Shown here: one piece after another, positions 1 to 8,820 of the stretch
How the letters are laid out: every line of letters starts with the position of its first letter
Position numbering within the stretch: position 1 is the first letter of the stretch
Source of the DNA: an uncultured Prochlorococcus sp.
Lineage (GTDB): Bacteria; Cyanobacteriota; Cyanobacteriia; PCC-6307; Cyanobiaceae
Assembly: GCF_902536725.1 (NCBI RefSeq)
Contig: NZ_CACAYO010000003.1
Location: forward strand, 1-64,000
Length of the DNA stretch: 64,000 nt
Direction of reading: 5' to 3'
The notes under the pieces: model-generated
The model's database searches: none
What the model was told of the DNA's origin: nothing
What the model saw: the letters and a program-made list of their open reading frames with translations, nothing else
Position numbers and translations under genes: made by a program

Positions 1-597
1 GAAAAGAATTTCCAAATACAAATCAAGATATTCCTTGAATGAGGTATAAAGCTGATTAGAAATTAAAAAATCACTTCTTTCTTCTTTAGGTAATTTTGAC
101 CATATTGCTCCTGGAGAAAAAAATCTAGCTACATCCGCAGACATTTCTTCAGCTAATGGGAGTGATGAATGACAATGATTTTTGAGTTTAATAAGTTTTT
201 CTAATAACTGATTATTATATTGATTTTGTATTTTTAATGAGGGCTGAAAATCTAATACTAATAAATGACTATTAGGTAGAGAAACAAAATCTACTCCAAA
301 AAATGGGACGTTATAAATAGTATTAGGAATAATTAAAAAATTTAAAACAGAATAATTTGGACTATTTATACACACTGCTCTTGCGAATTGAATTCTTTTT
401 TTATGCGTTACACCCCAAGTAGAGAGATTCACATTTTTTTTTGATTTTTTTGAACCATAGGTTGAATCTTTATAAGAATAATCAGAGGGTATTATTTTTT
501 CTAAACAGTTATATTTACTTAAATTAGTTGTTAAATATTTTAAAAAATTATGCCATCTCCAATCTGGCCTGTAAAAAATAGTATCTTGTATCAACAT
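1..597 (-). CDS. pebB: Phycoerythrobilin:ferredoxin oxidoreductase, partial (C-terminus beyond window)
   Basis: The open frame runs without a stop from the window edge to an ATG at 597, giving 199 codons; the C-terminal end lies outside. The start abuts the pebA stop (TGA then ATG, no spacer), so the two are surely co-transcribed. The protein resembles ferredoxin-dependent bilin reductases: a segment near residues 108-131 has the pattern [10 protein letters not shown] followed by LLVLDFQP, where the Asp after the Gly is the usual proton donor. In this family PebB reduces 15,16-dihydrobiliverdin (the PebA product) to phycoerythrobilin with electrons from ferredoxin. The pebB rather than pebA or pcyA assignment rests on order after ho1 and pebA, as in other marine cyanobacteria. 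Confidence 0.88.
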   Translation of the reverse strand, partial: MLIQDTIFYRPDWRWHNFLKYLTTNLSKYNCLEKIIPSDYSYKDSTYGSKKSKKNVNLSTWGVTHKKRIQFARAVCINSPNYSVLNFLIIPNTIYNVPFFGVDFVSLPNSHLLVLDFQPSLKIQNQYNNQLLEKLIKLKNHCHSSLPLAEEMSADVARFFSPGAIWSKLPKEERSDFLISNQLYTSFKEYLDLYLEILF

Positions 598-1308
598 TCA
601 ATAAATAATCTCATTATTTAATGTAAAAAGGAATTTATTGACAAATTTTTTTGTCCATTTTTCTCCAAAAAAAGATTTAAACAATTTATCTGCAGGGTCT
701 TTTTCAAAACTATACTTATCATATTTAATTTGATTAATCTTTATTTCTTCTGCATCTAAGAATTGATTAACACGATTCGATTTATGAATGTTCAAATAAT
801 TATTTACAAATGAATGAAATATATTATTTAAATCTCCATCAAGATTTAATTTATTTCCTCTACATATAATTACCCATGGTGAAAAATATTTTTTTGAATC
901 ATATATATTCTTCATTTTATTATTATCAAATGCAGAATATTTTTTTTTTATAATACCTAAACTTGAACAATATTTTTCAAGATATTTGCCTTCTTGAATT
1001 AAAGGTTGATAATCAAGTATTGCTAATAACTTTTGAGAAGTTCCAAACCATAAAATATCAGCACCTAAAATAGGCATTTCACAATCAAATTTGGGATATG
1101 CAACCGTATTAAACACTTGCAGTTTTTTGCCACCATCTAATCTTGTTATTCGCCACTTTCTAAATTCGGGAGATGAAAAAAGCCAATTCTTAATAATATA
1201 TTTTGAGTCTTCATTGTGATGTTCTTTAAATTCGCTAGATATTTGTACTTCGTGACCATTTAATTCATCAATATTGGTTTTAAGAAAATCAACTAATGAA
1301 TCAAACAT
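598..1308 (-). CDS. pebA: 15,16-dihydrobiliverdin:ferredoxin oxidoreductase
   Basis: A 236-residue ferredoxin-dependent bilin reductase, the normal length for PebA. It contains the family segment [13 protein letters not shown] with Asp84, the residue number of the catalytic Asp known for Synechococcus PebA. The enzyme performs the first two-electron reduction of biliverdin IX-alpha at the 15,16 bond and passes the product to PebB. It lies five bases after ho1 and directly before pebB, so the three form one biliverdin-to-phycoerythrobilin operon. Start is ATG at 1308. High-light Prochlorococcus lack phycobilisomes, so the product must serve a small phycoerythrin remnant or another role; that part is inference. 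Confidence 0.93.
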   Translation of the reverse strand: MFDSLVDFLKTNIDELNGHEVQISSEFKEHHNEDSKYIIKNWLFSSPEFRKWRITRLDGGKKLQVFNTVAYPKFDCEMPILGADILWFGTSQKLLAILDYQPLIQEGKYLEKYCSSLGIIKKKYSAFDNNKMKNIYDSKKYFSPWVIICRGNKLNLDGDLNNIFHSFVNNYLNIHKSNRVNQFLDAEEIKINQIKYDKYSFEKDPADKLFKSFFGEKWTKKFVNKFLFTLNNEIIY

Positions 1309-1313
1309 AAATA

Positions 1314-2024
1314 TTAGGTCTCAGTACTTCCTTTCCTGACTTTTTTTGTAATGTAATTAAATACAATCTTTCCTAAAACAGCAATCAAGTTACCTTCAAG
1401 CTCCTTAAACATTTTCATATTGTAAGTAAAAGCTTGATTAGCTTCATCAATAATTTGATCAGCAGTCTTTTGATTTATTGGAAGTTGATTCAAAGTAAGG
1501 GAATATTCTTCCTTGAATTTCTTTTCATCAGCAATTAATTCAAACTCATAAAAATTTAAACCATCATTTCCATGCAAATTTAATGCTTTTTTAGCGATCC
1601 TTTTCAAAATTTGCCCTCCAGATAAATCTCCTATATAGCGAGTGTAGTGGTGACCAACTAATAGCTCTGGTGAATTTTTTGCGACCTCTCGGATTCTTTC
1701 AACATATTCTTTTGCGGAGTGAGAAATATTAATTTCATTCTTCCAGTTCTCACCAAAATAAAATTTAAGATCATTTACAAGAGTTTCTTTCCTGTATAAC
1801 GATTTAAAACCTATAGGTTTTATTACGGGATGTTCCTCATTGACCAGTCTTTCAATTTCTTCTTCCATAGCTTCATAAACAAAATATAAATCACTAATTA
1901 ATTTTCTATAAGATTTTTTTTCAACAACTCCTTTTAAAAAACAAGCCACAAAGCCAGTATTTTCTGCCATAGTATGGGATTTTTTTGTCCCTTCTCTTAA
2001 TTGTCCTGCAAGAGCAACTGCCAT
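1314..2024 (-). CDS. ho1: Heme oxygenase (biliverdin-forming)
   Basis: A 236-residue heme oxygenase. It has the proximal heme ligand His17 in [14 protein letters not shown] and the distal-helix signature [15 protein letters not shown], both matching Synechocystis HO-1. It opens heme to biliverdin, iron and CO using reduced ferredoxin. It is the first gene of the ho1-pebA-pebB unit on the minus strand, and the pathway order follows the gene order. ATG start at 2024. The 57-base gap to the unknown gene upstream leaves room for its own promoter, but I see no convincing -35 there. Confidence 0.96.
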   Translation of the reverse strand: MAVALAGQLREGTKKSHTMAENTGFVACFLKGVVEKKSYRKLISDLYFVYEAMEEEIERLVNEEHPVIKPIGFKSLYRKETLVNDLKFYFGENWKNEINISHSAKEYVERIREVAKNSPELLVGHHYTRYIGDLSGGQILKRIAKKALNLHGNDGLNFYEFELIADEKKFKEEYSLTLNQLPINQKTADQIIDEANQAFTYNMKMFKELEGNLIAVLGKIVFNYITKKVRKGSTET

Positions 2025-2081
2025 ATATTTTGAATCATTTTTGTAAGTGTATTTAATCTACAAGGAAAATACAAAAAACAG

Positions 2082-2513
2082 CTAATTTTTGTTACCAGCA
2101 GATGTTGTAGAGAATAACTTATAAAGTTCTTTACAAACCAAAAAAAGGTTATCTTTTTGTTCCTTTTGCGGTAAATGAGTACCAGTCATTTCCCAATCAC
2201 CGATGGTAGCCACTCTCCATCTCTCGGAGGGGACAATCATACCTCGCATTATTATTCCCAACAATTTTGGAACTCTGCAATTATTATCATTTTCAATTCT
2301 TAATTGTAAGAGTACTGCTCTACATTCAATAAGAGGACTCCAACCAGGGAAATGAAACGCAAAATCAATAGTATCTTGCATGGATTCATTATTTGAATTG
2401 TCCCAGGGACTAAAGTTTACGCTTGCATCTGGAAAATATTTCCGAAACAACGCTGCTGTGGAAGCAATTTTATTGGCTATTTCAACATTACTTACATTTG
2501 AACTCGCATTCAT
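2082..2513 (-). CDS. Conserved hypothetical protein of picocyanobacteria
   Basis: I do not recognise a characterised family. From the first in-frame ATG (2513) the protein has 143 residues; the frame stays open to a TTG at 2612, which would add 33 residues of low-complexity sequence, so the ATG is preferred without a clear ribosome site to decide it. The middle is well ordered and tryptophan-rich (HFPGWSPLIECRAVLLQLRIE, then PSERWRVATIGDWEMTG), suggesting a compact alpha/beta fold. No signal peptide or membrane segment is visible. It lies upstream of ho1 on the same strand, divergent from icd, but nothing shows it takes part in bilin synthesis. Confidence 0.75.
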   Translation of the reverse strand: MNASSNVSNVEIANKIASTAALFRKYFPDASVNFSPWDNSNNESMQDTIDFAFHFPGWSPLIECRAVLLQLRIENDNNCRVPKLLGIIMRGMIVPSERWRVATIGDWEMTGTHLPQKEQKDNLFLVCKELYKLFSTTSAGNKN

Positions 2514-2724
2514 AAAGTAGTTGAGTATTTTTTTGAAAATGACATAATTTGCTCTAACTTGCTTATTAACTACTTTTTCTTTTAATAAAGATGTTGAAAT
2601 GCTGATCAACAAACTATTCTCTATTCACATTTGAATAATAAATTTCTAGGTTTTAAAGAAAATAACTCATCGCAAATTACAATATGAGGAACTTCAATGA
2701 GTTATATTTTATTAATTAAATGCT

Positions 2725-4149
2725 ATGCCAAAATTTGAAAAATTAACTTTACCTAATGAAGGCGAGATAATAACTTTTAATCAAGGCAAACCTAAAGTTC
2801 CTAATAATCCAATTGTCCCATTTATTAGGGGTGATGGTACTGGAGTTGATATTTGGCCTGCAACTCAAATCGTTCTTGATTCAGCGATTAAAAAAAGCTA
2901 TGGAGATGAAAGAAAAATTAATTGGTTTAAAGTCTATGCAGGCGATGAAGCTTGTGAACTTTATGGGACATATAACTATCTGCCTCAAGATACTATTGAA
3001 GCAATCAAACACTTTGGTGTAGCCATTAAGGGACCTTTAACGACTCCCATCGGTGGAGGTATTAGATCTCTTAATGTTGCATTAAGGCAAATCTTTGATT
3101 TATATAGCTGTGTTAGACCATGCAAATATTATTCAGGAACTCCAAGCCCTCACAAAAATCCCCAAAATTTAGACGTTATTGTTTATAGAGAAAACACTGA
3201 GGATATCTATATGGGTATTGAATGGGAAGCGGAGGATAATAATTGTCTTGAATTAATTAATCACTTAAATAACATTGTCATACCAAAAAGTAAAAATTTA
3301 AAAAATAGGAATATACCAAGCGGATCAGGTATTGGAATAAAACCAGTAAGTAAATCTGGTAGCCAAAGGCATATTAGAAAAGCTATTGAACATGCCAAAA
3401 GATTATCAGGAGATAAAAGGCATGTAACTCTTGTACACAAAGGGAATATTATGAAATATACAGAAGGTGCATTTAGAGATTGGGGATATGAATTAGCAGT
3501 AAATGAATTTAGAGAAGATTGCATTACGGAGAGAGAAAGCTGGATTTTAGATAATATTCAGAAAAATCCAGAAATTACAATTGAAAATAATGCTCGAAAA
3601 ATTGAACCAGGTTTTGACAAGCTTACAAATAACAAAAAAGCATTCATTTGCGAAGAAATTAAAGAAGTTATTGCATCAATATCAAATTCTCACGGAGAAG
3701 GAAAATGGAGAGAACTTATTCTTGTTGATGATCGGATAGCTGATAGTATATTTCAACAAATTCAAACTAGACCTCAAGAATATTCAATTCTTGCAACCTT
3801 AAATCTCAATGGAGACTATGTTTCTGATGCAGCTGCAGCAATTGTTGGTGGCCTAGGTATGGCTCCTGGTGCAAATATTGGAGATAATGCAGCAATTTTC
3901 GAAGCTACGCACGGTACTGCGCCAAAACATGCAGGCTTAAATAAGATTAATCCAGGCTCAGTAATTCTTAGTGGTGTAATGATGCTTGAATATTTTGGTT
4001 GGGATGAGGCAGCTAACTTAATTACTAATGGTTTGAGTAAGGCAATTGAGCAAAAAAAAGTCACCTATGATTTAGCACGCTTAATGGAACCAAAAGTAGA
4101 ACCCCTATCCTGCAGCAGTTTTGCTGAAGAAATTATCTCAAATTTCTAA
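2725..4149 (+). CDS. icd: NADP-dependent isocitrate dehydrogenase
   Basis: A 474-residue enzyme, the usual cyanobacterial length. FIRGDGTG at 33-40 opens the nucleotide fold, PIGGGIRSLNVALRQ (about 108-121) carries the substrate-binding Ser114, and ATHGTAPKHAG near 390 is the NADP-binding loop. It oxidises isocitrate to 2-oxoglutarate in the cytoplasm. Because cyanobacteria lack a classical 2-oxoglutarate dehydrogenase, this step mainly supplies 2-oxoglutarate for ammonium assimilation. ATG start; divergent from the unknown gene upstream with 112 to 211 bases between starts, and ending two bases before the stop of the convergent kinase. Confidence 0.97.
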   Translation: MPKFEKLTLPNEGEIITFNQGKPKVPNNPIVPFIRGDGTGVDIWPATQIVLDSAIKKSYGDERKINWFKVYAGDEACELYGTYNYLPQDTIEAIKHFGVAIKGPLTTPIGGGIRSLNVALRQIFDLYSCVRPCKYYSGTPSPHKNPQNLDVIVYRENTEDIYMGIEWEAEDNNCLELINHLNNIVIPKSKNLKNRNIPSGSGIGIKPVSKSGSQRHIRKAIEHAKRLSGDKRHVTLVHKGNIMKYTEGAFRDWGYELAVNEFREDCITERESWILDNIQKNPEITIENNARKIEPGFDKLTNNKKAFICEEIKEVIASISNSHGEGKWRELILVDDRIADSIFQQIQTRPQEYSILATLNLNGDYVSDAAAAIVGGLGMAPGANIGDNAAIFEATHGTAPKHAGLNKINPGSVILSGVMMLEYFGWDEAANLITNGLSKAIEQKKVTYDLARLMEPKVEPLSCSSFAEEIISNF

Positions 4150-4151
4150 TT

Positions 4152-5501
4152 TTAAAAATTATTTTTATTTTCAAATATTTTCCAAATATTAATCAGTGAA
4201 TCTTTAGTACCAATGTTTCCAGGATGAGTGACAATGGGAAGTTTTTCGCCATTTTTTAGGTTGTAAGTCACCACTGAAATGCCAGTTAAAATCTGTCCTT
4301 CGAGATAAACATAATCTGCATTAAGTCCTTTACTAAGAATCAAATTTGTTGTTATTCCACCTTTTGAAATCAAATATCCTATTTCATACTTCAAATCCGC
4401 GACTAATTCAGCAATAAAACAAGCAAGTAAATTATAAAAATTAAATAGTTCAGAAGAATCTAAAGACATAAATTTTCTTGAAGTAAACAAAACAGGAGTT
4501 TTTCCTCTCTCAAAAGAAAATCTAATTTCTTTTAAAAATTTATTTTTAAACAAATTCCTTCTCTTCTGATTATTATCTGATGAAGTAATTTTAAAGAATT
4601 CAAAAACATCTAATTCAACTGGATTGCAATTACTTATCTCTAATAAATTATTCAATTGTATTGTTGAAAGTTCTACATAAGATCCGACAATTATCAGTCC
4701 TGGAAGAAAACTCTTTTCTTTATTTCTTATTCTTAAATTAGAAAAAAATATTTCAGTCTGAGAGACACTTTTTTTCTCAGAAATTGAACTTATGAAACTT
4801 GCTGCAGTTCGAAAAAGGAATTTTTTTTGTTTAATTAATTTTTTAATTACTAAAGAAAATTTTTTTAGTTGAGAATAATTCTCTACATCTACAACTACAT
4901 GTTTGTTATTCTTCAAGTTCTTTAGTGTTTTAAAAACAATATTATTTTCTTCATCATTTAGCATTTCGATATCTGATAATAAAAGATTTTGAATATCTTC
5001 AAAATTTATTTGCGATTTACTCTGCTGAAATAAAAGATTCTTTACATTACTTGTCTCATATCCAAAAATTTTATCTTTTGCAAAAATTGTTTGACTAATA
5101 GGAGTTTTATCAACAAAATGAGATCCATTAATTGTGAGTCTTTTACCTTCTATGAAAGCTGGAATATGAAAAGTAGCATCAAAAGGACCTAAGCAACTAT
5201 TCAGAGCAATTGGCTCTAAATAGTTATGTCCCCGAAGAGTAGAGTCTCCTCTACTTATAAAAATAATTTCTTCTTCATAGGCTTGAGAAGTAATTACAGT
5301 CTTAAGATTTTTGCAAATTTCCTCTATTGTTAATTTCGCATCATTTTCCGAAAGTGACCTTGTATTAGCCAAAATAAAAAATAGATTAGATTTAGATTCA
5401 AAACCTTTAGCTAAAGTTGAGCAGTCCCACTTAAGCAGTAATAAGCAATCGTGAACAGTTTGAGAGCCTGTTGGATCATCATCTATAACGACAAATTTCA
5501 T
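4152..5501 (-). CDS. Four-carbon acid sugar kinase family protein (DUF1537)
   Basis: A 449-residue protein with both halves of the four-carbon acid sugar kinase fold. The N-terminal DDDPTGS (7-13) binds the sugar acid. The C-terminal segments SKGGITT and THPGNIGTKDSL match the nucleotide-binding domain. Family members phosphorylate acid sugars such as erythronate, threonate or 3-oxo-tetronate with ATP. Those catabolic operons also carry a dehydrogenase and an aldolase or decarboxylase; none is adjacent here, so substrate and role are open. It is last in a minus-strand unit after an aldose-epimerase-like gene (13-base gap). Several N-terminal-half stretches are Lys/Asn-rich and poorly conserved in appearance. 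Confidence 0.82.
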   Translation of the reverse strand: MKFVVIDDDPTGSQTVHDCLLLLKWDCSTLAKGFESKSNLFFILANTRSLSENDAKLTIEEICKNLKTVITSQAYEEEIIFISRGDSTLRGHNYLEPIALNSCLGPFDATFHIPAFIEGKRLTINGSHFVDKTPISQTIFAKDKIFGYETSNVKNLLFQQSKSQINFEDIQNLLLSDIEMLNDEENNIVFKTLKNLKNNKHVVVDVENYSQLKKFSLVIKKLIKQKKFLFRTAASFISSISEKKSVSQTEIFFSNLRIRNKEKSFLPGLIIVGSYVELSTIQLNNLLEISNCNPVELDVFEFFKITSSDNNQKRRNLFKNKFLKEIRFSFERGKTPVLFTSRKFMSLDSSELFNFYNLLACFIAELVADLKYEIGYLISKGGITTNLILSKGLNADYVYLEGQILTGISVVTYNLKNGEKLPIVTHPGNIGTKDSLINIWKIFENKNNF

Positions 5502-5514
5502 AAGTATTGCAAAA

Positions 5515-6369
5515 TTACTTAAGAGATTTTATTTGTATTGAAGCATTTAACCTTTTACTATCATTTGAAGGAATCATAATGTTTCTAAATCCATCAACAA
5601 AAGAATTTCGAGGACTAGTCCAAGGTTCGAGACATATCATTCTTCTTGGAGGATCACTCCAAATAACTCCTAAATCAAAAGGATATGGATGATTTAAAGT
5701 TACCTCTCTTTTAAAAATTTTATCTCGAAAAGAGCTTCTGCCGGAAGTATACATAAGTAGATCAACTCCTAAATTAATTTTGTTTAATTCATCCAAAGTA
5801 TGACTTATAATATTTCTTTCTTGATCCTGACAATTAAGTGGATTATCAATAAACTCTAAATTTTTGAAATCTGAAATTTTAAAATAAGGATGCAAACCAA
5901 AATTTATAGGCATAGCAAAGTCTGTTTTGTTATTGATTGTAATTTCAAATTCTAAAGAATTAATTTTTAAGATAATTTCTATTTTTAGTTCGAAATCGAA
6001 AGGATAATATTTTTTGGTTTTTTTAGATGCATTTAAGAATAAACATAAAAATTTTTCATTTTCATTGAAGGAGTATTGCCATTGCAAATCCCTAGCGAAA
6101 CCATGTTGTGGTAATTGCAAATAACCATTTCCAAATGCTGAACTAGAGGTATTGAGATTTCCACAAATTGGAAACAAGATTGGAATGCCTCCCCTAATAC
6201 TTTTTGTCTTATCCATAAATCTTGTTTCATCGAAATAAAGTATTTCATTACCATCCGAAACCCAATTTGTAATAACGCCTCCTCTTTCAGGACAAAATTT
6301 AATGTAATTATTTTTATCCAATTGAAAGACAAAAATTCCTTGGTCCTTATTAGATAATTCAAGTTTCAC
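5515..6369 (-). CDS. Aldose 1-epimerase / galactose mutarotase-like protein
   Basis: A 284-residue protein of the galactose-mutarotase-like beta-sandwich superfamily. RGGIPILFPICGN (near 60-72) and PQHGFARDLQW (near 88-98) carry the Arg and His that are typical of the hexose-phosphate mutarotase branch, with FGLHPYF (about 158-164) supplying the second conserved His. LEPWTSPRNSF near the C-terminus matches the same branch. Substrate is probably a sugar or sugar phosphate; the exact one is unknown. The start is GTG at 6369, nine bases after the preceding alpha/beta hydrolase, so translation is likely coupled within the unit. No signal peptide, hence cytoplasmic. Confidence 0.85.
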   Translation of the reverse strand: MKLELSNKDQGIFVFQLDKNNYIKFCPERGGVITNWVSDGNEILYFDETRFMDKTKSIRGGIPILFPICGNLNTSSSAFGNGYLQLPQHGFARDLQWQYSFNENEKFLCLFLNASKKTKKYYPFDFELKIEIILKINSLEFEITINNKTDFAMPINFGLHPYFKISDFKNLEFIDNPLNCQDQERNIISHTLDELNKINLGVDLLMYTSGRSSFRDKIFKREVTLNHPYPFDLGVIWSDPPRRMICLEPWTSPRNSFVDGFRNIMIPSNDSKRLNASIQIKSLK

Positions 6370-6378
6370 GATTATTAC

Positions 6379-7278
6379 TTAAAGAGAATCAACCCAATCC
6401 AAAATATGCTGATTAACTAATTCAGGTATCTCATCATGAGGACAATGTCCTGCATCAAGAATAATTTCTTTTGTATTCTTTGGTGTAAATTTTTTATATA
6501 GATTTCTTTTTTTTGGAGTGTTCATCCATGGATCTTTCCCTCCCCAAAGAAGTAATAACGGTGCATTTAGTTTTGAGAATAGCTTATCCAACGGCAATCC
6601 CTGAGGACCTGATGGGTTAAATACACTTCTAAAAACATTAAAAGCTCCGAAATCTAGAGAAGGCTTTCTTATTGACTCAACTAAAAAATCATCAACATTT
6701 TTTTTATCAACATAAACTTGATTCAACGTTTTTTTAATATTTTTTGGATTTCTCATATTTTCAAAAATCAAACGTTGAAGAACAATATTTTTCAAAAATA
6801 TGCCGGCAACTGTTTCAATTGAAGTTTGCAACATATTCTTTTTGATAGTTTTTTCTTCACTAAAATATCCAGCAGCATTAAGTAAAATCACACCTGCATT
6901 TAGCTCATTTAATTCTGCACCAGCTGCTAATGCGGCATAACCACCTAATGAATTTCCAACAACAATTGTAGGTTTTTTTATTTTCTCTTTTACATAAGCG
7001 ACAACCTGATCTTTCCACAAAGATCCTGAGTATTCGACATCTTGAGGCTTAGGACTTTTTCCAAAACCGAGTAAATCCATAGCATGAACTTCGTATTTTG
7101 TACTCAAAATAGGAATATTAAATCTCCAATGATCCGTAGAAGCACCGAAACCATGAATTAATAAAATTGCACATTCTTTTGATGTTTGCTCGGGCTTAGC
7201 GGAAACTGTATGAATTGGGTAATTTAAAAAATTCCAGTTATAATTGACATCACTATCTATTAGAGCTGACTTTTCCAT
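6379..7278 (-). CDS. Alpha/beta hydrolase
   Basis: A 299-residue alpha/beta-fold hydrolase with a complete triad: nucleophile Ser110 in VVGNSLGGYAAL, acid Asp249 in WGGKDPW and His278 in DAGHCPHDE. The oxyanion-hole motif HGFGAS lies at 42-47. It resembles the cyanobacterial/plastid group that includes chlorophyll dephytylase and pheophytinase-like enzymes, but the substrate cannot be read from the sequence. It lies 42 bases downstream of the antiporter gene and nine before the epimerase-like gene, probably in one transcript. A clear paralogue is encoded at 34838-35752. Confidence 0.88.
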   Translation of the reverse strand: MEKSALIDSDVNYNWNFLNYPIHTVSAKPEQTSKECAILLIHGFGASTDHWRFNIPILSTKYEVHAMDLLGFGKSPKPQDVEYSGSLWKDQVVAYVKEKIKKPTIVVGNSLGGYAALAAGAELNELNAGVILLNAAGYFSEEKTIKKNMLQTSIETVAGIFLKNIVLQRLIFENMRNPKNIKKTLNQVYVDKKNVDDFLVESIRKPSLDFGAFNVFRSVFNPSGPQGLPLDKLFSKLNAPLLLLWGGKDPWMNTPKKRNLYKKFTPKNTKEIILDAGHCPHDEIPELVNQHILDWVDSL

Positions 7279-7320
7279 TCATTGAAAATTTATCTTTATT
7301 GATTCTAATAAACTTATTTC

Positions 7321-8688
7321 CTAAAGAAGACCCACAGGATCAGCAGCAACATCATCTGAAATTTTATTGCCATCATTTGGGGGCTTATCTTTTAGAACAA
7401 TTCTTAAGAGTACAGGTGCAAGAAATGTCGTTCCTATAACCATTAATAAAATAGCTGCTTCAAGAGAAGGAGTTAATAACTTAGCGCTTGTTCCTAGCCC
7501 AAGAAAAATTAAACCAACCTCTCCTCTAGGCATCATACCCAAACCTACAACTAATCTATTTGTAGGTTTATCACTTGAAAATACCCATCCGGCTGCAATT
7601 TTTCCAATAATCGCAACAACTAATAAAAATCCTGCAACTACAAGAGCTGATCTGCTTGTTGGATCAAGTGGATTGATAACAGATAAATCCATGCCAGCTC
7701 CAACCAATACAAAGAAAATAGTTGCGAATAAGGAAACTAAAGGTAAAACAGATTGTTGTATTGCATGATTATTTTTAGAACTACTAAGAATCAATCCAGC
7801 TGCAAAAGCCCCTAAAGCCGCCTCCAATCCAATGGCTGTTGCCACGAAACAACACAACACAAGTATCACAAAAGAAGCTACCACCACGGCTCCAGGAGCT
7901 TTTAATCTATCTAATAACCAATCAAAACCTGGAGCAGCTGTTCTACTTAATGCAATAGCAGCAATAACAAACACTACAGCTGCTGCAACTAATTTAATAA
8001 TGGGAGCAATTTCTAAAGTACCTCCGGCAGCAAGGGCGACTACAACTGCCAGAATAACAATTCCCAAAATATCATCTAACACTGCTGCACCAATAACAAT
8101 CTGTCCTTCTCTAGTTTTCAAATATCCCAATTCACCGAAAACACTTGCTGTAATTCCTATACTTGTGGCCGTCATAGATGCTCCAGCAAAAACTGCTGGA
8201 ATTAGATCTACTTGGAAAATAAACATTAATCCAAGAGTTCCAAACGCAAAAGGTAAAATTACACCAGCCATAGCAACAGTAAAAGCCTGAGCACCGACAG
8301 CTACCAATTCCTCTAACTCACTTTCTAAACCAGTTAAAAATAAAAGTGCATATAAACCAAGTGTTGCTACTGCTTGGAGCGAGGGAAAGCTTTCGAAATA
8401 AACATCTGGTACTGCTTCTGGGGGAATTGACGCTAATGAACTAATAACATTTACAAGTCCCTCATTTAGTTCAGTTCCAGCTGAGGGCGGTATCAATAAA
8501 TGGAATCCTGACGCTCCTATTACAACCCCTGCAAGAAGCTCACCTACAATCGTTGGCAAACTTAATCTTACTAATACTTCTGCTAATGCTCTCGCTGCTA
8601 AAAAGATCAATAAAAACCTTATAACTCCGATCAACGTTTCAGCAACTTCTAAATCATGTGCACTTAATTCAGCAAGTAAAGAGTACAT
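7321..8688 (-). CDS. Cation:proton antiporter, CPA2 (NapA-type) family
   Basis: A 455-residue integral membrane protein with about twelve hydrophobic segments and almost no soluble tail. The pair of acidic residues in VIGAAVLDDILGIV is the ion-binding Asp-Asp motif of the crossing helices in electrogenic NapA/NhaA-type exchangers. MMPRGEVGLIFLGLG near the C-terminus is the conserved Arg-Glu-containing helix of the family. It presumably exchanges Na+ (or K+) for H+ across the plasma or thylakoid membrane, a fitting task for an oceanic cell. Codon composition is richer in G/C than neighbours, as usual for Ala/Gly-rich membrane helices. First gene of the minus-strand unit; ATG start. Confidence 0.92.
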   Translation of the reverse strand: MYSLLAELSAHDLEVAETLIGVIRFLLIFLAARALAEVLVRLSLPTIVGELLAGVVIGASGFHLLIPPSAGTELNEGLVNVISSLASIPPEAVPDVYFESFPSLQAVATLGLYALLFLTGLESELEELVAVGAQAFTVAMAGVILPFAFGTLGLMFIFQVDLIPAVFAGASMTATSIGITASVFGELGYLKTREGQIVIGAAVLDDILGIVILAVVVALAAGGTLEIAPIIKLVAAAVVFVIAAIALSRTAAPGFDWLLDRLKAPGAVVVASFVILVLCCFVATAIGLEAALGAFAAGLILSSSKNNHAIQQSVLPLVSLFATIFFVLVGAGMDLSVINPLDPTSRSALVVAGFLLVVAIIGKIAAGWVFSSDKPTNRLVVGLGMMPRGEVGLIFLGLGTSAKLLTPSLEAAILLMVIGTTFLAPVLLRIVLKDKPPNDGNKISDDVAADPVGLL

Positions 8689-8820
8689 TTAAGTGTAAAA
8701 AATAAACTACCTAATTGGAAGATAGTTTATTGAGGGCCCACTTTAAGAAATATGTAAGAAAAAAGCAAAAATACTCAACAAGTGTGGATCTGAAGTTACA
8801 ACAAAGAAATTTTCTTAAAA

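Noticed and set aside
7367..8290. Two plus-strand open frames inside the antiporter gene
   Set aside because: They are antisense shadows of Ala/Gly/Val-rich membrane helices; composition follows the real gene and no motif is seen.
8790..8812. HLR1-like element (GTTACAAC) before glgP
   Set aside because: Only one half-site matches; the second repeat ten bases on does not.
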